NCBI GenBank assembly: GCA_029561305.1
Contig: JAKQJG010000294.1
Span: forward strand, 1 to 53,207
Direction of reading: 5' to 3'
DNA: 53,207 nucleotides
Origin: Bacteroidota bacterium
Lineage (GTDB): Bacteria; Bacteroidota; Bacteroidia; Chitinophagales; Chitinophagaceae
The number at the start of each line of letters is the position of its first letter. Positions within the stretch are counted from its first letter, which is position 1. Positions 16,388 through 25,044 of this stretch are shown here, one piece after another. The translations under genes and the position numbers were made by a program. The notes below the pieces were generated by a model, which ran no database searches, was not told the DNA's origin, and saw nothing but the letters and a program-made list of their open reading frames with translations.

Positions 16388-18799
16388 CTATTCAACAATG
16401 ATCTCAGCCAGGTGTCTTTTTTTATCCGGACCGGTTGCTTCCACCATGCACTTACCAGCACTGGCTGTGTCCGGAAGCCGTAAGAACTGCTTAAGTACAC
16501 CGCCATGGTGTTGTACAGATAAAGACGAAATTATTTTTCCATCGCCATTCATCACTGTTAAATGGTACACACCTGCCACCGCATTTTTTATGATCAAAGT
16601 ACATTGGTTATCCGTTACCGGGTTGGGGTACACATAGCAGTTATATTTTGAAAACGGCACAATAAGTTTTGCAACAGAACTGTAAGTAACCACGCCCCTA
16701 TTATTTATACATTTTATCCTGTAATAATAAGTACCCGGATAAACCGTTGGGTCTGTGCAGGTAAATATTCCGGGTGCAGTGGAGGTAACAAAAGAAAAAT
16801 TATTCCCATCCATCGAACGTTCCACTGCAAATGAAACAATACCGGAAGTATCTGTTACTCCCCATTGCAGCAAAACCTGCCGTCCGGTATAGGTTGCAGC
16901 CAATGGCATAAAGCGGTTTATATTTTTAAACCATAGGCGGAACCGGCTTGTAGCATAGGAATTGGTATCCCCTGTTACTGCAAAGCCGTAAGCTGTGGAA
17001 TCTATCGCATGCAAAGCCGTAACGGTTTTAGTATACCCATCTTCGAGGCAGGGTGCGACACCCGCCGGCAATGCATCCTGTGCAAAAAAGAATTGCAGCC
17101 GGTAATTTTTTTGGCGCAGCCTGGATAAAAAATAATAGATGGTGTCGCCTGCCGATACCGGTCTTCTTCTTTCAATACTAAATAACCCGCCGCCGGCATT
17201 TACTGCAATATTCTCTGAAAAATTTCCCAGCTTTTTCATACCGCTAACTTCATCATTTGAAATGGCAGCGTCAAAGTTGATCAACACGCCGTCATTTACT
17301 GAAAAACTGCTGTCTGCATTTTCGGCGATCAGTGTTGTATAAAGTTGCCGTACCGGTCTGAAAAAACTATTATTACTAGCTGTTGTTTTTTGATTTTCTT
17401 CAAAACGCATAGTGGTGGCGGGCCCTGCATAATCTATAACAATGGCAGCACTGCTTTGTATATCACCGCTGTTATCAATGCTGCTGCTTACACTGCGGTC
17501 ATATACAGGAAAACCTGCGGCGATGCTGGCTGCTGCGTTATATGACATAGCAACAAAACCACCTACCGCATTGGCACCTGTGATGTTTGGGTCCCATAAA
17601 TAAAATTCATCTGCAAAACCATTGGCTGCATTTACAGGGTTGGTTACTATTGCATGAAAATTTACAGCTGATGCATAAGGATTTCCCAATACCCTGAAAC
17701 TGGAACTGCCATTTACAAAAGCGGTACTTAATGGCTGATGGATGATACCGGTATTGATCTTTCCCTTTGGCCGCAATACAGTTGGTGAGGTAATGGCGCT
17801 GGTTGCCTGTGACAACAACGTACCCCGGTCGCCCCTTACAAAAAGCATATAGCCAGGCTGGTCTGTTACCACGCCACTGTTGGCAATGCTTCCATCGTTT
17901 GTGGCAGAAGGCACACCGTTCCAGCCAGTGCTGTTCATGTACCGGATGGAAGGATTAGCATTTACCCCCTGGTCGTACCCGTTAGTAGAGGGAAAACCAA
18001 AAGTGACATGCGTGCCATATCCTGGCTCGGGATTAGAAATAATATTCACATTGGTAACCCTTGGCTTACTGTCCTGCCAGGCATCACTGATTTTGATATT
18101 GTCAGCAGCAATCACAGGCGCTGTAAGTAACCGCCATGCCCTTCTGCCGGGGATATATCTTTCAATTACAAATTTGCCGTTGGATCCATAGGTAAAACCG
18201 CTTCCCGCCACACCCACCCTTGCCGTGTTGCCGCTGTTGCTCCTGAGTACCAGTTCATCGTTTAAAGTGATATTGCCTGAAACTGGCTGCAAAGCATCGT
18301 ACACATATAGTTTATTTGCAACAGTTACAGCTCCATTACTTACCGTTATATTCCTCAGTGCGTTGCTCAATGCATCAATGGATGGATCAAACCGGATGCT
18401 GCTTGTTCCGTTTCCGTTGAGTAATAAGCTGGCGTTTAAAGAACCTTTTATCAGGCCTGTACCGTTTACACTGCCTCCGTTAATTAGTGTGTTATTACCA
18501 AGGTCAATAATATTCGCTGCATTAAGCTGGAGTGCGTTTGCAATTAAAATATCATTTAATAAAACTGCATTGTTATCTGTTGTAAGATTATCAATAGTAC
18601 TGCCGGCACCACTTAATGATTGTATGCCGGCGCCATTCAGCGTAAGCACACCTCCATTAAATATTTTTCCATTGTTCACCAGGTCTTCCTGCAGCGTAAA
18701 CAAAGTGCCGGGCAATACAGAAACTGAATCTCCAGGGGCAATATATAATTGTCCGAAGAATTGTAAAGGCAGCAACAATATGATAACAATATATTTCAT
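16388..18799 (-). CDS. Secreted protein with type IX (type A) C-terminal sorting domain
   Basis: An 803-residue surface or secreted protein. A short signal peptide (MKYIVIILLLPLQFFGQ) precedes a beta-solenoid-like region to about residue 200 with repeated NG/LNG turns (NNGKIFNGGVLTLNGAG). The middle begins with GKFVIERYIPGRRAWRLLTAPV, a stretch common in Bacteroidota surface proteins of this layout. A fibronectin-like or Ig-like segment occurs near 640-720 (VLLQWGVTDTSGIVSFAVERS..GNNFSFV). The C-terminal about 80 residues are a type A sorting domain: YVYPNPVTDN, GVYHLTVMNGDGKII, then a final short strand. This CTD is normally cleaved on export through the type IX system. It follows the 800-residue fibre gene with a 6 bp gap, so the two are cotranscribed. 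Confidence 0.88.
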   Translation of the reverse strand: MKYIVIILLLPLQFFGQLYIAPGDSVSVLPGTLFTLQEDLVNNGKIFNGGVLTLNGAGIQSLSGAGSTIDNLTTDNNAVLLNDILIANALQLNAANIIDLGNNTLINGGSVNGTGLIKGSLNASLLLNGNGTSSIRFDPSIDALSNALRNITVSNGAVTVANKLYVYDALQPVSGNITLNDELVLRSNSGNTARVGVAGSGFTYGSNGKFVIERYIPGRRAWRLLTAPVIAADNIKISDAWQDSKPRVTNVNIISNPEPGYGTHVTFGFPSTNGYDQGVNANPSIRYMNSTGWNGVPSATNDGSIANSGVVTDQPGYMLFVRGDRGTLLSQATSAITSPTVLRPKGKINTGIIHQPLSTAFVNGSSSFRVLGNPYASAVNFHAIVTNPVNAANGFADEFYLWDPNITGANAVGGFVAMSYNAAASIAAGFPVYDRSVSSSIDNSGDIQSSAAIVIDYAGPATTMRFEENQKTTASNNSFFRPVRQLYTTLIAENADSSFSVNDGVLINFDAAISNDEVSGMKKLGNFSENIAVNAGGGLFSIERRRPVSAGDTIYYFLSRLRQKNYRLQFFFAQDALPAGVAPCLEDGYTKTVTALHAIDSTAYGFAVTGDTNSYATSRFRLWFKNINRFMPLAATYTGRQVLLQWGVTDTSGIVSFAVERSMDGNNFSFVTSTAPGIFTCTDPTVYPGTYYYRIKCINNRGVVTYSSVAKLIVPFSKYNCYVYPNPVTDNQCTLIIKNAVAGVYHLTVMNGDGKIISSLSVQHHGGVLKQFLRLPDTASAGKCMVEATGPDKKRHLAEIIVE

Positions 18800-18805
18800 G
18801 GTTGT

Positions 18806-21208
18806 TTAATTCATCGGAACAGCGGTTAACTGATTTTCTGACCAGAAGTTACTTCCCAACCCATCTAAAGAAAATCCTGCAGGCTGACCGCCTGTATTCG
18901 ACATTAGTCCCCACACGTAATATCTTTTGGTGGCACCACTGGTATTATTGATAATATTTTGCCCATTAATAACGGCAAACGGCGAAGGGAAACCGATTGA
19001 TCCACTCATTAAACCCGAACCAATGATGTCGCCTGTAGATATGTTTGCCACGTTTGAACTGCTGAAGGAGGTACGAACCCACATACTCTGCCCCGTTAGC
19101 ATTGCGCCGCCACTGCCTCCCTGCGACATAAGGTAAGTCCCCAGTACAATCCATTTCCCCGGAGGCAGATCAATATAAACATTCATATATGCAGCGCCCA
19201 TAGCAGTGGTAAGGTTAACACCGCCGCCAGCAAAAACACCCGTTACGGCGGAAGTAATGGCCGTGCTGTTTACCCAACTTGCAACACCATTGGCATCGCT
19301 GCTCAATATCCTTCCGGCAGCCTGTGTACCGTCTGCAATTTTCACTTTGCCTGTACTGGTGTTCATAGTAAAACTCCAGCCGGAGCCTGCACCATAAAAG
19401 CCAACGGTATTATCTGATTCATTACCAATAAAACTTTGCAGGGCAGCATTATCGTTGCGATTGAACCAGATACCAGCACTGTTGGATGGATCTCCGCCGC
19501 TACGGATACGCATACGGTTATTTACATCTAAAATATATACTGGATTCGTATTGCCGATACCTACATTCCCATCACCCTGCACACGCATGCGTTCGGTAAA
19601 ATTGGTACTGCTGCCAAAGCCGAAACCAATGTTATCCACCACATCAGCCGCATACAATTGTAAAAGTCCTCCTTGTATGCCCAACCCATAATGGTTGTTG
19701 GCATCATTGCCCCATAAAGCAATTTTATTTCCTGCCGTACTTGCAAAAGAAAGTGGACTAACGGGAGTGGTTGTACCAATACCAACATTACCAGTATTGT
19801 TATTATAAATATCATTGACATTGGACGACCAGAATTGAGGCCATAAAAGAGAAGGTTCCTGCCAATTGGCGATTCCTGTTGCATTCGATGTCAATACTCT
19901 TCCAGTACCTTCAGTACCATTCACAAATTGAAAAAAGCCACCTTGCAAACTAACGTTACCAACTACATTGAATGTTGCATTTGGCGTAACTGTTCCGATG
20001 CCCACGTTTCCATTGCTTAAAATAGTCATTGCATTGGATCTGGTGAATGAAGAACTGCCGTTTCCAACCTGGAATATCCTGTCCTGTGTGAGATTATCAA
20101 ACGGATCATTAAACATGCCTACAACCGTGCCGCCCGGGGAATTTACCCTGTTATTGTATCCAAATGCAGCTGAATATTCCGCTCCAGCATAATTATTCAT
20201 CCCTATTGCCACCGCCCCCTGGTTTATAGCTTGGGAATTATAGCCCGCTGCAAATGAAAAAATATTACTGGCACGGTTTGCAAATCCAATGGTAGTGGTA
20301 TAAACCCCATCAGGCTGATTATAATTTCCCAAAGCAATATTCCCATACAAGCCTGTGAGTAAATTGCCGCTGCCTATTACAATGCCCGAATCATTCACCA
20401 GGTTGTTTTTACCAATTGCCAAAGTGTAGTTGCCGGAAGTGATATTATTTTCTCCAAAGCTGGTATTGTAATTTCCATAAGCTGCATTACCGTTACCCAT
20501 AGAAAAATTAGCAAATCCATAGCTTTTGTTATTGATGCCAAACAAAGCGCTGGCCCCACCAGTTGACTCATTTGCCAAACCCATCACTACATCCCCCTGT
20601 CCCTTTGCTTTTGTATTGAAACCAACAGCAAAGGAATATATACCAATACTGTCCCTGTCCCAAACTTTGTCGTCGTACGTACCAGGTGGATTGCCAGTAA
20701 AAATTCCATCATCTACTAAACCTGCTCTAAAGGCAGCCCTTTGGGGATACCACATCATCCTGACGCCACTGCCCTGTGCAGGCGGGAGCGCTGAAATATT
20801 TGCAGGATTAAAAACCGGAGAACCAAAAAGTACAGAGCTGTCGGCCACATGCAAGGTAGCCAGCGGATTACTGGTACCAATACCTACCCTTCCCGTATTA
20901 CTGTTGTAAATATTATTCCCGCTCTTTATCCAGTTCCCATCATCGCCGCCCATTTTTTTCCATGCTGTTCCGGTCCAGAACATATAAGCGATGCTGTCTG
21001 TATCAAATACAATCAAACCATTGGCCGTTGCCGCAGGTGCAATTGCTATCCTCTGCAAAGCACTCATCCTTGGCAACAACACTCCCCTGTTGGTACTATT
21101 AATCTGGAAGTAGGCATTGGGATGTGGTGTGGTTACACCGAGACCAATTTGTGCTTTACAATAAAAAAACGTAGCAATAAAAATGAAGGCGATGAAAATC
21201 TTTTTCAT
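18806..21208 (-). CDS. Fibre-like surface protein with YadA-head-type 14-residue repeats
   Basis: An 800-residue secreted protein (signal MKKIFIAFIFIATFFYCKAQ). Residues about 21-130 hold GVTTPHPNAYFQINSTNRG..LLPRM and VGIGTSNPLATLHV segments, typical of Bacteroidota fibre-like proteins. Residues about 192-373 consist of thirteen 14-residue units of the form xxxxGxxNxxxGxx (e.g. NTSFGENNITSGNY, AVAIGMNNYAGAEY), the pattern of the left-handed parallel beta-roll of YadA/Hep_Hag trimeric adhesin heads. Then three NVGIG(T/N)xxP units (near 395-560) and a unique C-terminal domain of about 130 residues (PPGKWIVLGTYLMSQGG...), resembling a beta-sandwich knob. There is no YadA anchor and no type IX CTD. 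It is cotranscribed with the next gene (6 bp gap). The role is probably adhesion; this is inference. Confidence 0.85.
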   Translation of the reverse strand: MKKIFIAFIFIATFFYCKAQIGLGVTTPHPNAYFQINSTNRGVLLPRMSALQRIAIAPAATANGLIVFDTDSIAYMFWTGTAWKKMGGDDGNWIKSGNNIYNSNTGRVGIGTSNPLATLHVADSSVLFGSPVFNPANISALPPAQGSGVRMMWYPQRAAFRAGLVDDGIFTGNPPGTYDDKVWDRDSIGIYSFAVGFNTKAKGQGDVVMGLANESTGGASALFGINNKSYGFANFSMGNGNAAYGNYNTSFGENNITSGNYTLAIGKNNLVNDSGIVIGSGNLLTGLYGNIALGNYNQPDGVYTTTIGFANRASNIFSFAAGYNSQAINQGAVAIGMNNYAGAEYSAAFGYNNRVNSPGGTVVGMFNDPFDNLTQDRIFQVGNGSSSFTRSNAMTILSNGNVGIGTVTPNATFNVVGNVSLQGGFFQFVNGTEGTGRVLTSNATGIANWQEPSLLWPQFWSSNVNDIYNNNTGNVGIGTTTPVSPLSFASTAGNKIALWGNDANNHYGLGIQGGLLQLYAADVVDNIGFGFGSSTNFTERMRVQGDGNVGIGNTNPVYILDVNNRMRIRSGGDPSNSAGIWFNRNDNAALQSFIGNESDNTVGFYGAGSGWSFTMNTSTGKVKIADGTQAAGRILSSDANGVASWVNSTAITSAVTGVFAGGGVNLTTAMGAAYMNVYIDLPPGKWIVLGTYLMSQGGSGGAMLTGQSMWVRTSFSSSNVANISTGDIIGSGLMSGSIGFPSPFAVINGQNIINNTSGATKRYYVWGLMSNTGGQPAGFSLDGLGSNFWSENQLTAVPMN

Positions 21209-21439
21209 AACTGAGACTAATTATTAAAATGAAAAAGGTTTGAAACAGGCTTAGATTTGAATGTAAATATGCTAAATGGCAACCTCCGCCGCTATACACG
21301 AAAAAGGGGATTTTAACCAGGGGTTCACTCACAGCCTCCCCGGCCGCTAAAAATGAGGATGATACTTTGGGAACAGTTCATAGAAAACTATTTTAAAAAT
21401 AATTGAAAATGCTATCCCTGTTGATTATTCCGGTTCTAA

Positions 21440-23308
21440 TTAAAATACCGGCACGTTCGCAAAACTGCATTTTAATTCGCCCGCAAAACCATCTGTAAAT
21501 GTTTCTGTCATGGCGTCGCCTTTTGTAATTGGTTTGAGGCCTTTGTTGAGGACGCCGAAAACAAAATAGCCACTTACTTTTCCATCCTCCACTTTTTCGA
21601 TCACCAGTTTACAATTGGGTGAGGCAGCGGGTAATTTTCTTTCGAGTGATTCACTCACATAACTTGCCATATGGCCATTAGCTATAACAGGAGAAAATTT
21701 GTAGATAAACGGTGTAGCAGCATTACCATAATACAAAACGGCTTCTGTATTTTTTATTTCTGAAAATTTTTTTGTTCCATACAAGGGGTTCTTTTGATTG
21801 GCTTCTTTAAAATTGTATGTTTCCGGTTTCAATTTCATATTCACTGTTTCCAGTTCAATTTTAAAATAATTTTCTTTGCTGTTGCCCTCTTCCTTACTGG
21901 CAATAAATGTGTACTTATTGTCTGCAGTTTTCATAAACTGTGCATAGGGCAAACTGGCCGTAAGTATTTTACTTTGCAATTTTACCACCGCTATGTCAGA
22001 AGCGATACTTGCCGGGGTGCTGGTATTGGCGCCAGTCTTATTTCCTGCAGCAGGTTTGGTATTACCGGCACTCACCCCGGCAGGTTTTACATATACATCG
22101 GCTGCCGCTTTAAAAATAAATTCTACTCTCCTGTTCTGCGCCTTGCCTTCTGCACTTTTATTATCGGCAACAGGCTGTGCTTCTCCCCTGCCCTCTGCCG
22201 TCAGGTTACTTTCTTCTATACCGTATTGTTTGATTAAGATGGCTTTTACTGCTTCGGCCCTTTGCTGCGATAATTTTTGATTGGCAGCATCATCACCATC
22301 ACTATCGGTATGACCAATAATTTTAACAGGAGCGGTTGCATCTTTTAAAACTTTGCTTACATCCAGCAGGGCGCCCATACTTTCTGGTTTAAGGCTGGAA
22401 GTGCCTGAGAAAAATAACAAATTGCTGATGATTTTCCCCTGCTCAAACTTAGCCCGGGTATCAGGTACATCCTTTGCCACACGGATATTACTTATATAAA
22501 AATCAGACCCACCTACACTGCCAAAATTAAAACCCAGCTGGTTAGGTAAGTACTCTTCATTAATGGCAGAAAGGTCATAGATTTTATTTTCGTTCCACCA
22601 CATGCGAAAGCGCTTGCCCTGCACACACATACTCACATGAACCGGGGTGGTGTTATTATATGGAAGGCTTTGGCTCATATTGTCGGAAATCTTTTTATCC
22701 ATGCTGTAAAAAATTGCCCGGCTGTTGTTGCCGCCACCAAGGATGGATTCAAAATACAGCACTTTTTTACCGGTTTGCAAAATGCCCTCATCTGTTACCA
22801 GGTTGCCACTGGTGTTGAGCAATGCAATATCAATTCGTGGATCGTACGTATTTTTTACAATCAGCAGATCAAATTCAATGGTAAAATTATTACCCCAGCT
22901 TTGCTTTTTGTTCCTGGTAATATGTCTTGAACTGGTGGCACTCATCTTTACCCAATTGCCTTCCAGGCCTTCAATAGTTACTGTTTCTGCAGAGTTGGTC
23001 GTGATCCATCCTTCAGGTGACTCGCCGATATTATCCTTCTCAAAATTGTCAAAATAAAGGATACTGCTGCCCGGAACAAAATCAAATTTGCTGTATACTT
23101 TCAGATCCTTTTTTTCAGTGCCGGCAGAGGAATTATTTTCGTTCTGTTCAGCAGCCGGTGTGTCTTTGTTTTCCGACGCTCCATCTATTTTTTTATCAAT
23201 GGCTTTGTCTGCAACCTGCTCTGCTTTTTGTTTTATCTTTTTTAGAAACTGGGCCTGAGTGGTTGTAAAACAACAGGCAATCAGTAGCATGCTGATAAAT
23301 GTTTTCAT
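21440..23308 (-). CDS. OmpA-domain envelope protein with N-terminal lectin-like region
   Basis: 622 residues from the ATG ending at 23308. Signal peptide MKTFISMLLIACCFTTTQAQ, then a lysine-rich amphipathic helix (FLKKIKQKAEQVADKAIDKKID), a low-complexity acidic linker, and a beta-sandwich (YSKFDFVPGSSILYFDNFEKD to about residue 290) resembling LamG/concanavalin-type domains. The OmpA-like domain (about 300-405) has IIGHTDSDGDDAANQKLSQQRAEAV and NRRVEF, the peptidoglycan-binding signature. A further C-terminal domain of about 200 residues (SKILTASLPYAQFM..., KGLKPITKGDAMTETF) is unfamiliar. The frame is open to 23398, but that extension would translate the heptamer tract, so it is not used. 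A shorter paralogue lies at 33554-34834. Confidence 0.88.
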   Translation of the reverse strand: MKTFISMLLIACCFTTTQAQFLKKIKQKAEQVADKAIDKKIDGASENKDTPAAEQNENNSSAGTEKKDLKVYSKFDFVPGSSILYFDNFEKDNIGESPEGWITTNSAETVTIEGLEGNWVKMSATSSRHITRNKKQSWGNNFTIEFDLLIVKNTYDPRIDIALLNTSGNLVTDEGILQTGKKVLYFESILGGGNNSRAIFYSMDKKISDNMSQSLPYNNTTPVHVSMCVQGKRFRMWWNENKIYDLSAINEEYLPNQLGFNFGSVGGSDFYISNIRVAKDVPDTRAKFEQGKIISNLLFFSGTSSLKPESMGALLDVSKVLKDATAPVKIIGHTDSDGDDAANQKLSQQRAEAVKAILIKQYGIEESNLTAEGRGEAQPVADNKSAEGKAQNRRVEFIFKAAADVYVKPAGVSAGNTKPAAGNKTGANTSTPASIASDIAVVKLQSKILTASLPYAQFMKTADNKYTFIASKEEGNSKENYFKIELETVNMKLKPETYNFKEANQKNPLYGTKKFSEIKNTEAVLYYGNAATPFIYKFSPVIANGHMASYVSESLERKLPAASPNCKLVIEKVEDGKVSGYFVFGVLNKGLKPITKGDAMTETFTDGFAGELKCSFANVPVF

Positions 23309-23685
23309 TATGTGTGACTTTTGATTGTGAATGGTCAATTGCGAATGATGAATAAAAGAACATGCTGTTGTACTGTACATTGGTAAACCGTGCCACATAC
23401 TGTAAAAAATATTTTATCATGCCCAGGATACTGTGCCTTTCCCAGGTAATTTTCTACTCATACTGCTGATCCTCCTGCTGCCTATGCGCCATCCGGTTTT
23501 ACATGGCCGTCATTATATTTTATACAAACACCGTATTTTGGTTTCGGCTTAAATTTTTGAACTTCTGCAATACAGGCAGTGATGCACAAATCATTGCAAG
23601 GAATATTTTTTCACAACTGAACATTGTAAAAGCTGATTGTATGAACGTTTGTTAGATATTAATTCATTAGCGGCATCTCTTCAGT
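23309..23685. other. 377 bp intergenic region, no gene seen
   Basis: Between the OmpA-domain gene and the upstream fibre-like gene (both minus strand). Apart from the heptamer tract at its left end I see no reading frame with coding character, no RNA gene and no strong hairpin with a T-run. It probably holds the promoter of the OmpA-domain gene, but I could not identify a clear -33/-7 pair. Confidence 0.5.
23316..23357. repeat. Degenerate heptamer tract in the 5' region of the OmpA-domain gene
   Basis: Six consecutive 7-base units (GACTTTT, GATTGTG, AATGGTC, AATTGCG, AATGATG, AATAAAA) beginning 8 bp upstream of the start codon. The copies are divergent and only the four central ones are clearly related; the phase and the AATGGTC unit match the tracts at 15646 and 50143. 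Confidence 0.55.
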
Positions 23686-24897
23686 CTATTCCGGAAACAC
23701 CTGGAGTACCAGTTGACCGCCCTGGCAAGCACAGTCACCATCTTTCCACACATTCAACTCACCATCAATAGTACTTGTTCTCCTTGTTTTAACAAATATT
23801 GAATATGTGCCTGGAGGTAACGAAACAGTTATACCTGTAAAATCTATAGACTGCCCGGGGTAATCGTGAAATTGAAAGAAATTGTCAGCATATCCGACTC
23901 TTTGGAAAGCAGCGTTTTTAATTTCTGTAACAGTCTCTGTCCTGGGAGATCCAAAAACATTTGTTGCCAAATAAAGGTGTGTTGTAAATACCACCCTTGA
24001 TGTTTGTGAAATAGTAAATTGTTGTTCATTGAGACCGGGGATAACCGTTTCAGTAGCTGCCCCGCTTACAAAAACACTGGAATGCTGACTAAAATGAAAT
24101 GCAGTGGGCTTATTGCTCCATGATACGGCATTGCCATTTCCATTGCTTGTAAGTACCTGGCCTGCATTACCTGCATTTCCATTTACAGACAAGGCACCAT
24201 TACCCCGGAAGCGAAAACGTTCTGTAAAATTTCCCTGCAGGTTTTCATAACCCATCGTTACATCAGCAGGTTCATAGTCTGTATGAATTCTTAATTCGTT
24301 TGCATGCACGCTCAAACCCACATTACCTGCACTGCCTGGATAAAGGGTGATCTTTCTTCCTGTAGATGCAGGAAAAGATAGCGGTGCATTGGGATTGTTG
24401 TTGCCAATACCCACCCGGCTGTTAATGGCGTCATAAGTAAAACCCCATCCGGCGGGGCCTCCATAAAATCCAATGTTCTGATTATTTTGAGCACCAACAA
24501 AACCAAGCAACCCGCTGTTATCTGCTTTATATATCCATATGCCGGGAGTCTGATTGGGATCCACCGGTACAGTACCGTTTCGCAGGGTAATCCTTCCGTT
24601 CAGCAACAGGCCATTTTCACCTGAGTTGATGATACGCATCCTCTCTGTAAAACTGGTGCTGCTGCCATAACCAAAAGCAATATTTGCAGCGGCGGCATCA
24701 GAATGAATTTGCAACAACGCTCCTTGTATTCCAAATCCATAATGAGCGCCGCTGTTTCCATACAAAGAAATTTTATCGCCCAATGCGTTTGAAAAACTAA
24801 GTGGAAAACCTGGTGATGCATTGCCGATACCAACATTTTGCGCCAACGTTTCAAATGAAAAAAACATCAAAAGCGAAATGACGATAAAATGTTTCAT
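23686..24897 (-). CDS. Fibre-like secreted protein (GIGN/GIGT repeats)
   Basis: 403 residues from the ATG ending at 24897 (signal MKHFIVISLLMFFSFETLAQ); a longer frame opens at 24933 but the extension precedes the signal peptide. The mature protein starts NVGIGNASPGFPLSF and contains modules shared with the 800-residue fibre gene: HYGFGIQGALLQIHSD, FGYGSSTSFTERMRI, and NIGFYGGPAGWGFTYD. A second GIGNNNPNAPLSF unit and a second FTERFRF unit follow, then GQVLTSNGNGNAVSW. The C-terminal about 130 residues (FVSGAATETVIPGL... VSLPPGTYSIFVKTRR) look like a beta-sandwich. There is no anchor or type IX CTD. It is probably an extracellular fibre subunit and a partial paralogue of the gene at 18806-21208. 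Confidence 0.82.
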   Translation of the reverse strand: MKHFIVISLLMFFSFETLAQNVGIGNASPGFPLSFSNALGDKISLYGNSGAHYGFGIQGALLQIHSDAAAANIAFGYGSSTSFTERMRIINSGENGLLLNGRITLRNGTVPVDPNQTPGIWIYKADNSGLLGFVGAQNNQNIGFYGGPAGWGFTYDAINSRVGIGNNNPNAPLSFPASTGRKITLYPGSAGNVGLSVHANELRIHTDYEPADVTMGYENLQGNFTERFRFRGNGALSVNGNAGNAGQVLTSNGNGNAVSWSNKPTAFHFSQHSSVFVSGAATETVIPGLNEQQFTISQTSRVVFTTHLYLATNVFGSPRTETVTEIKNAAFQRVGYADNFFQFHDYPGQSIDFTGITVSLPPGTYSIFVKTRRTSTIDGELNVWKDGDCACQGGQLVLQVFPE

Positions 24898-25044
24898 TGC
24901 AATTAATTTACCCAACAAATTTGCTGAAATCAAACTGCCCCGGCCATCCCTGAAAAATGGGATATTTATCGTATCGCAAAAAATTCATGTAAAAAGGGGA
25001 TATATTCCTGCATTATTTCTTTTGTAATTTGTAACACATAAAAT

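Noticed and set aside
21290..21340. Possible terminator with CCCC and GGGG runs between the OmpA and fibre genes
   Set aside because: The arms do not pair into a stable stem next to the T-run; the sequence is mainly direct repetition of C-runs.
23309..23398. N-terminal extension of the OmpA-domain gene by 30 codons
   Set aside because: It would translate the heptamer tract and place the signal peptide inside the protein.
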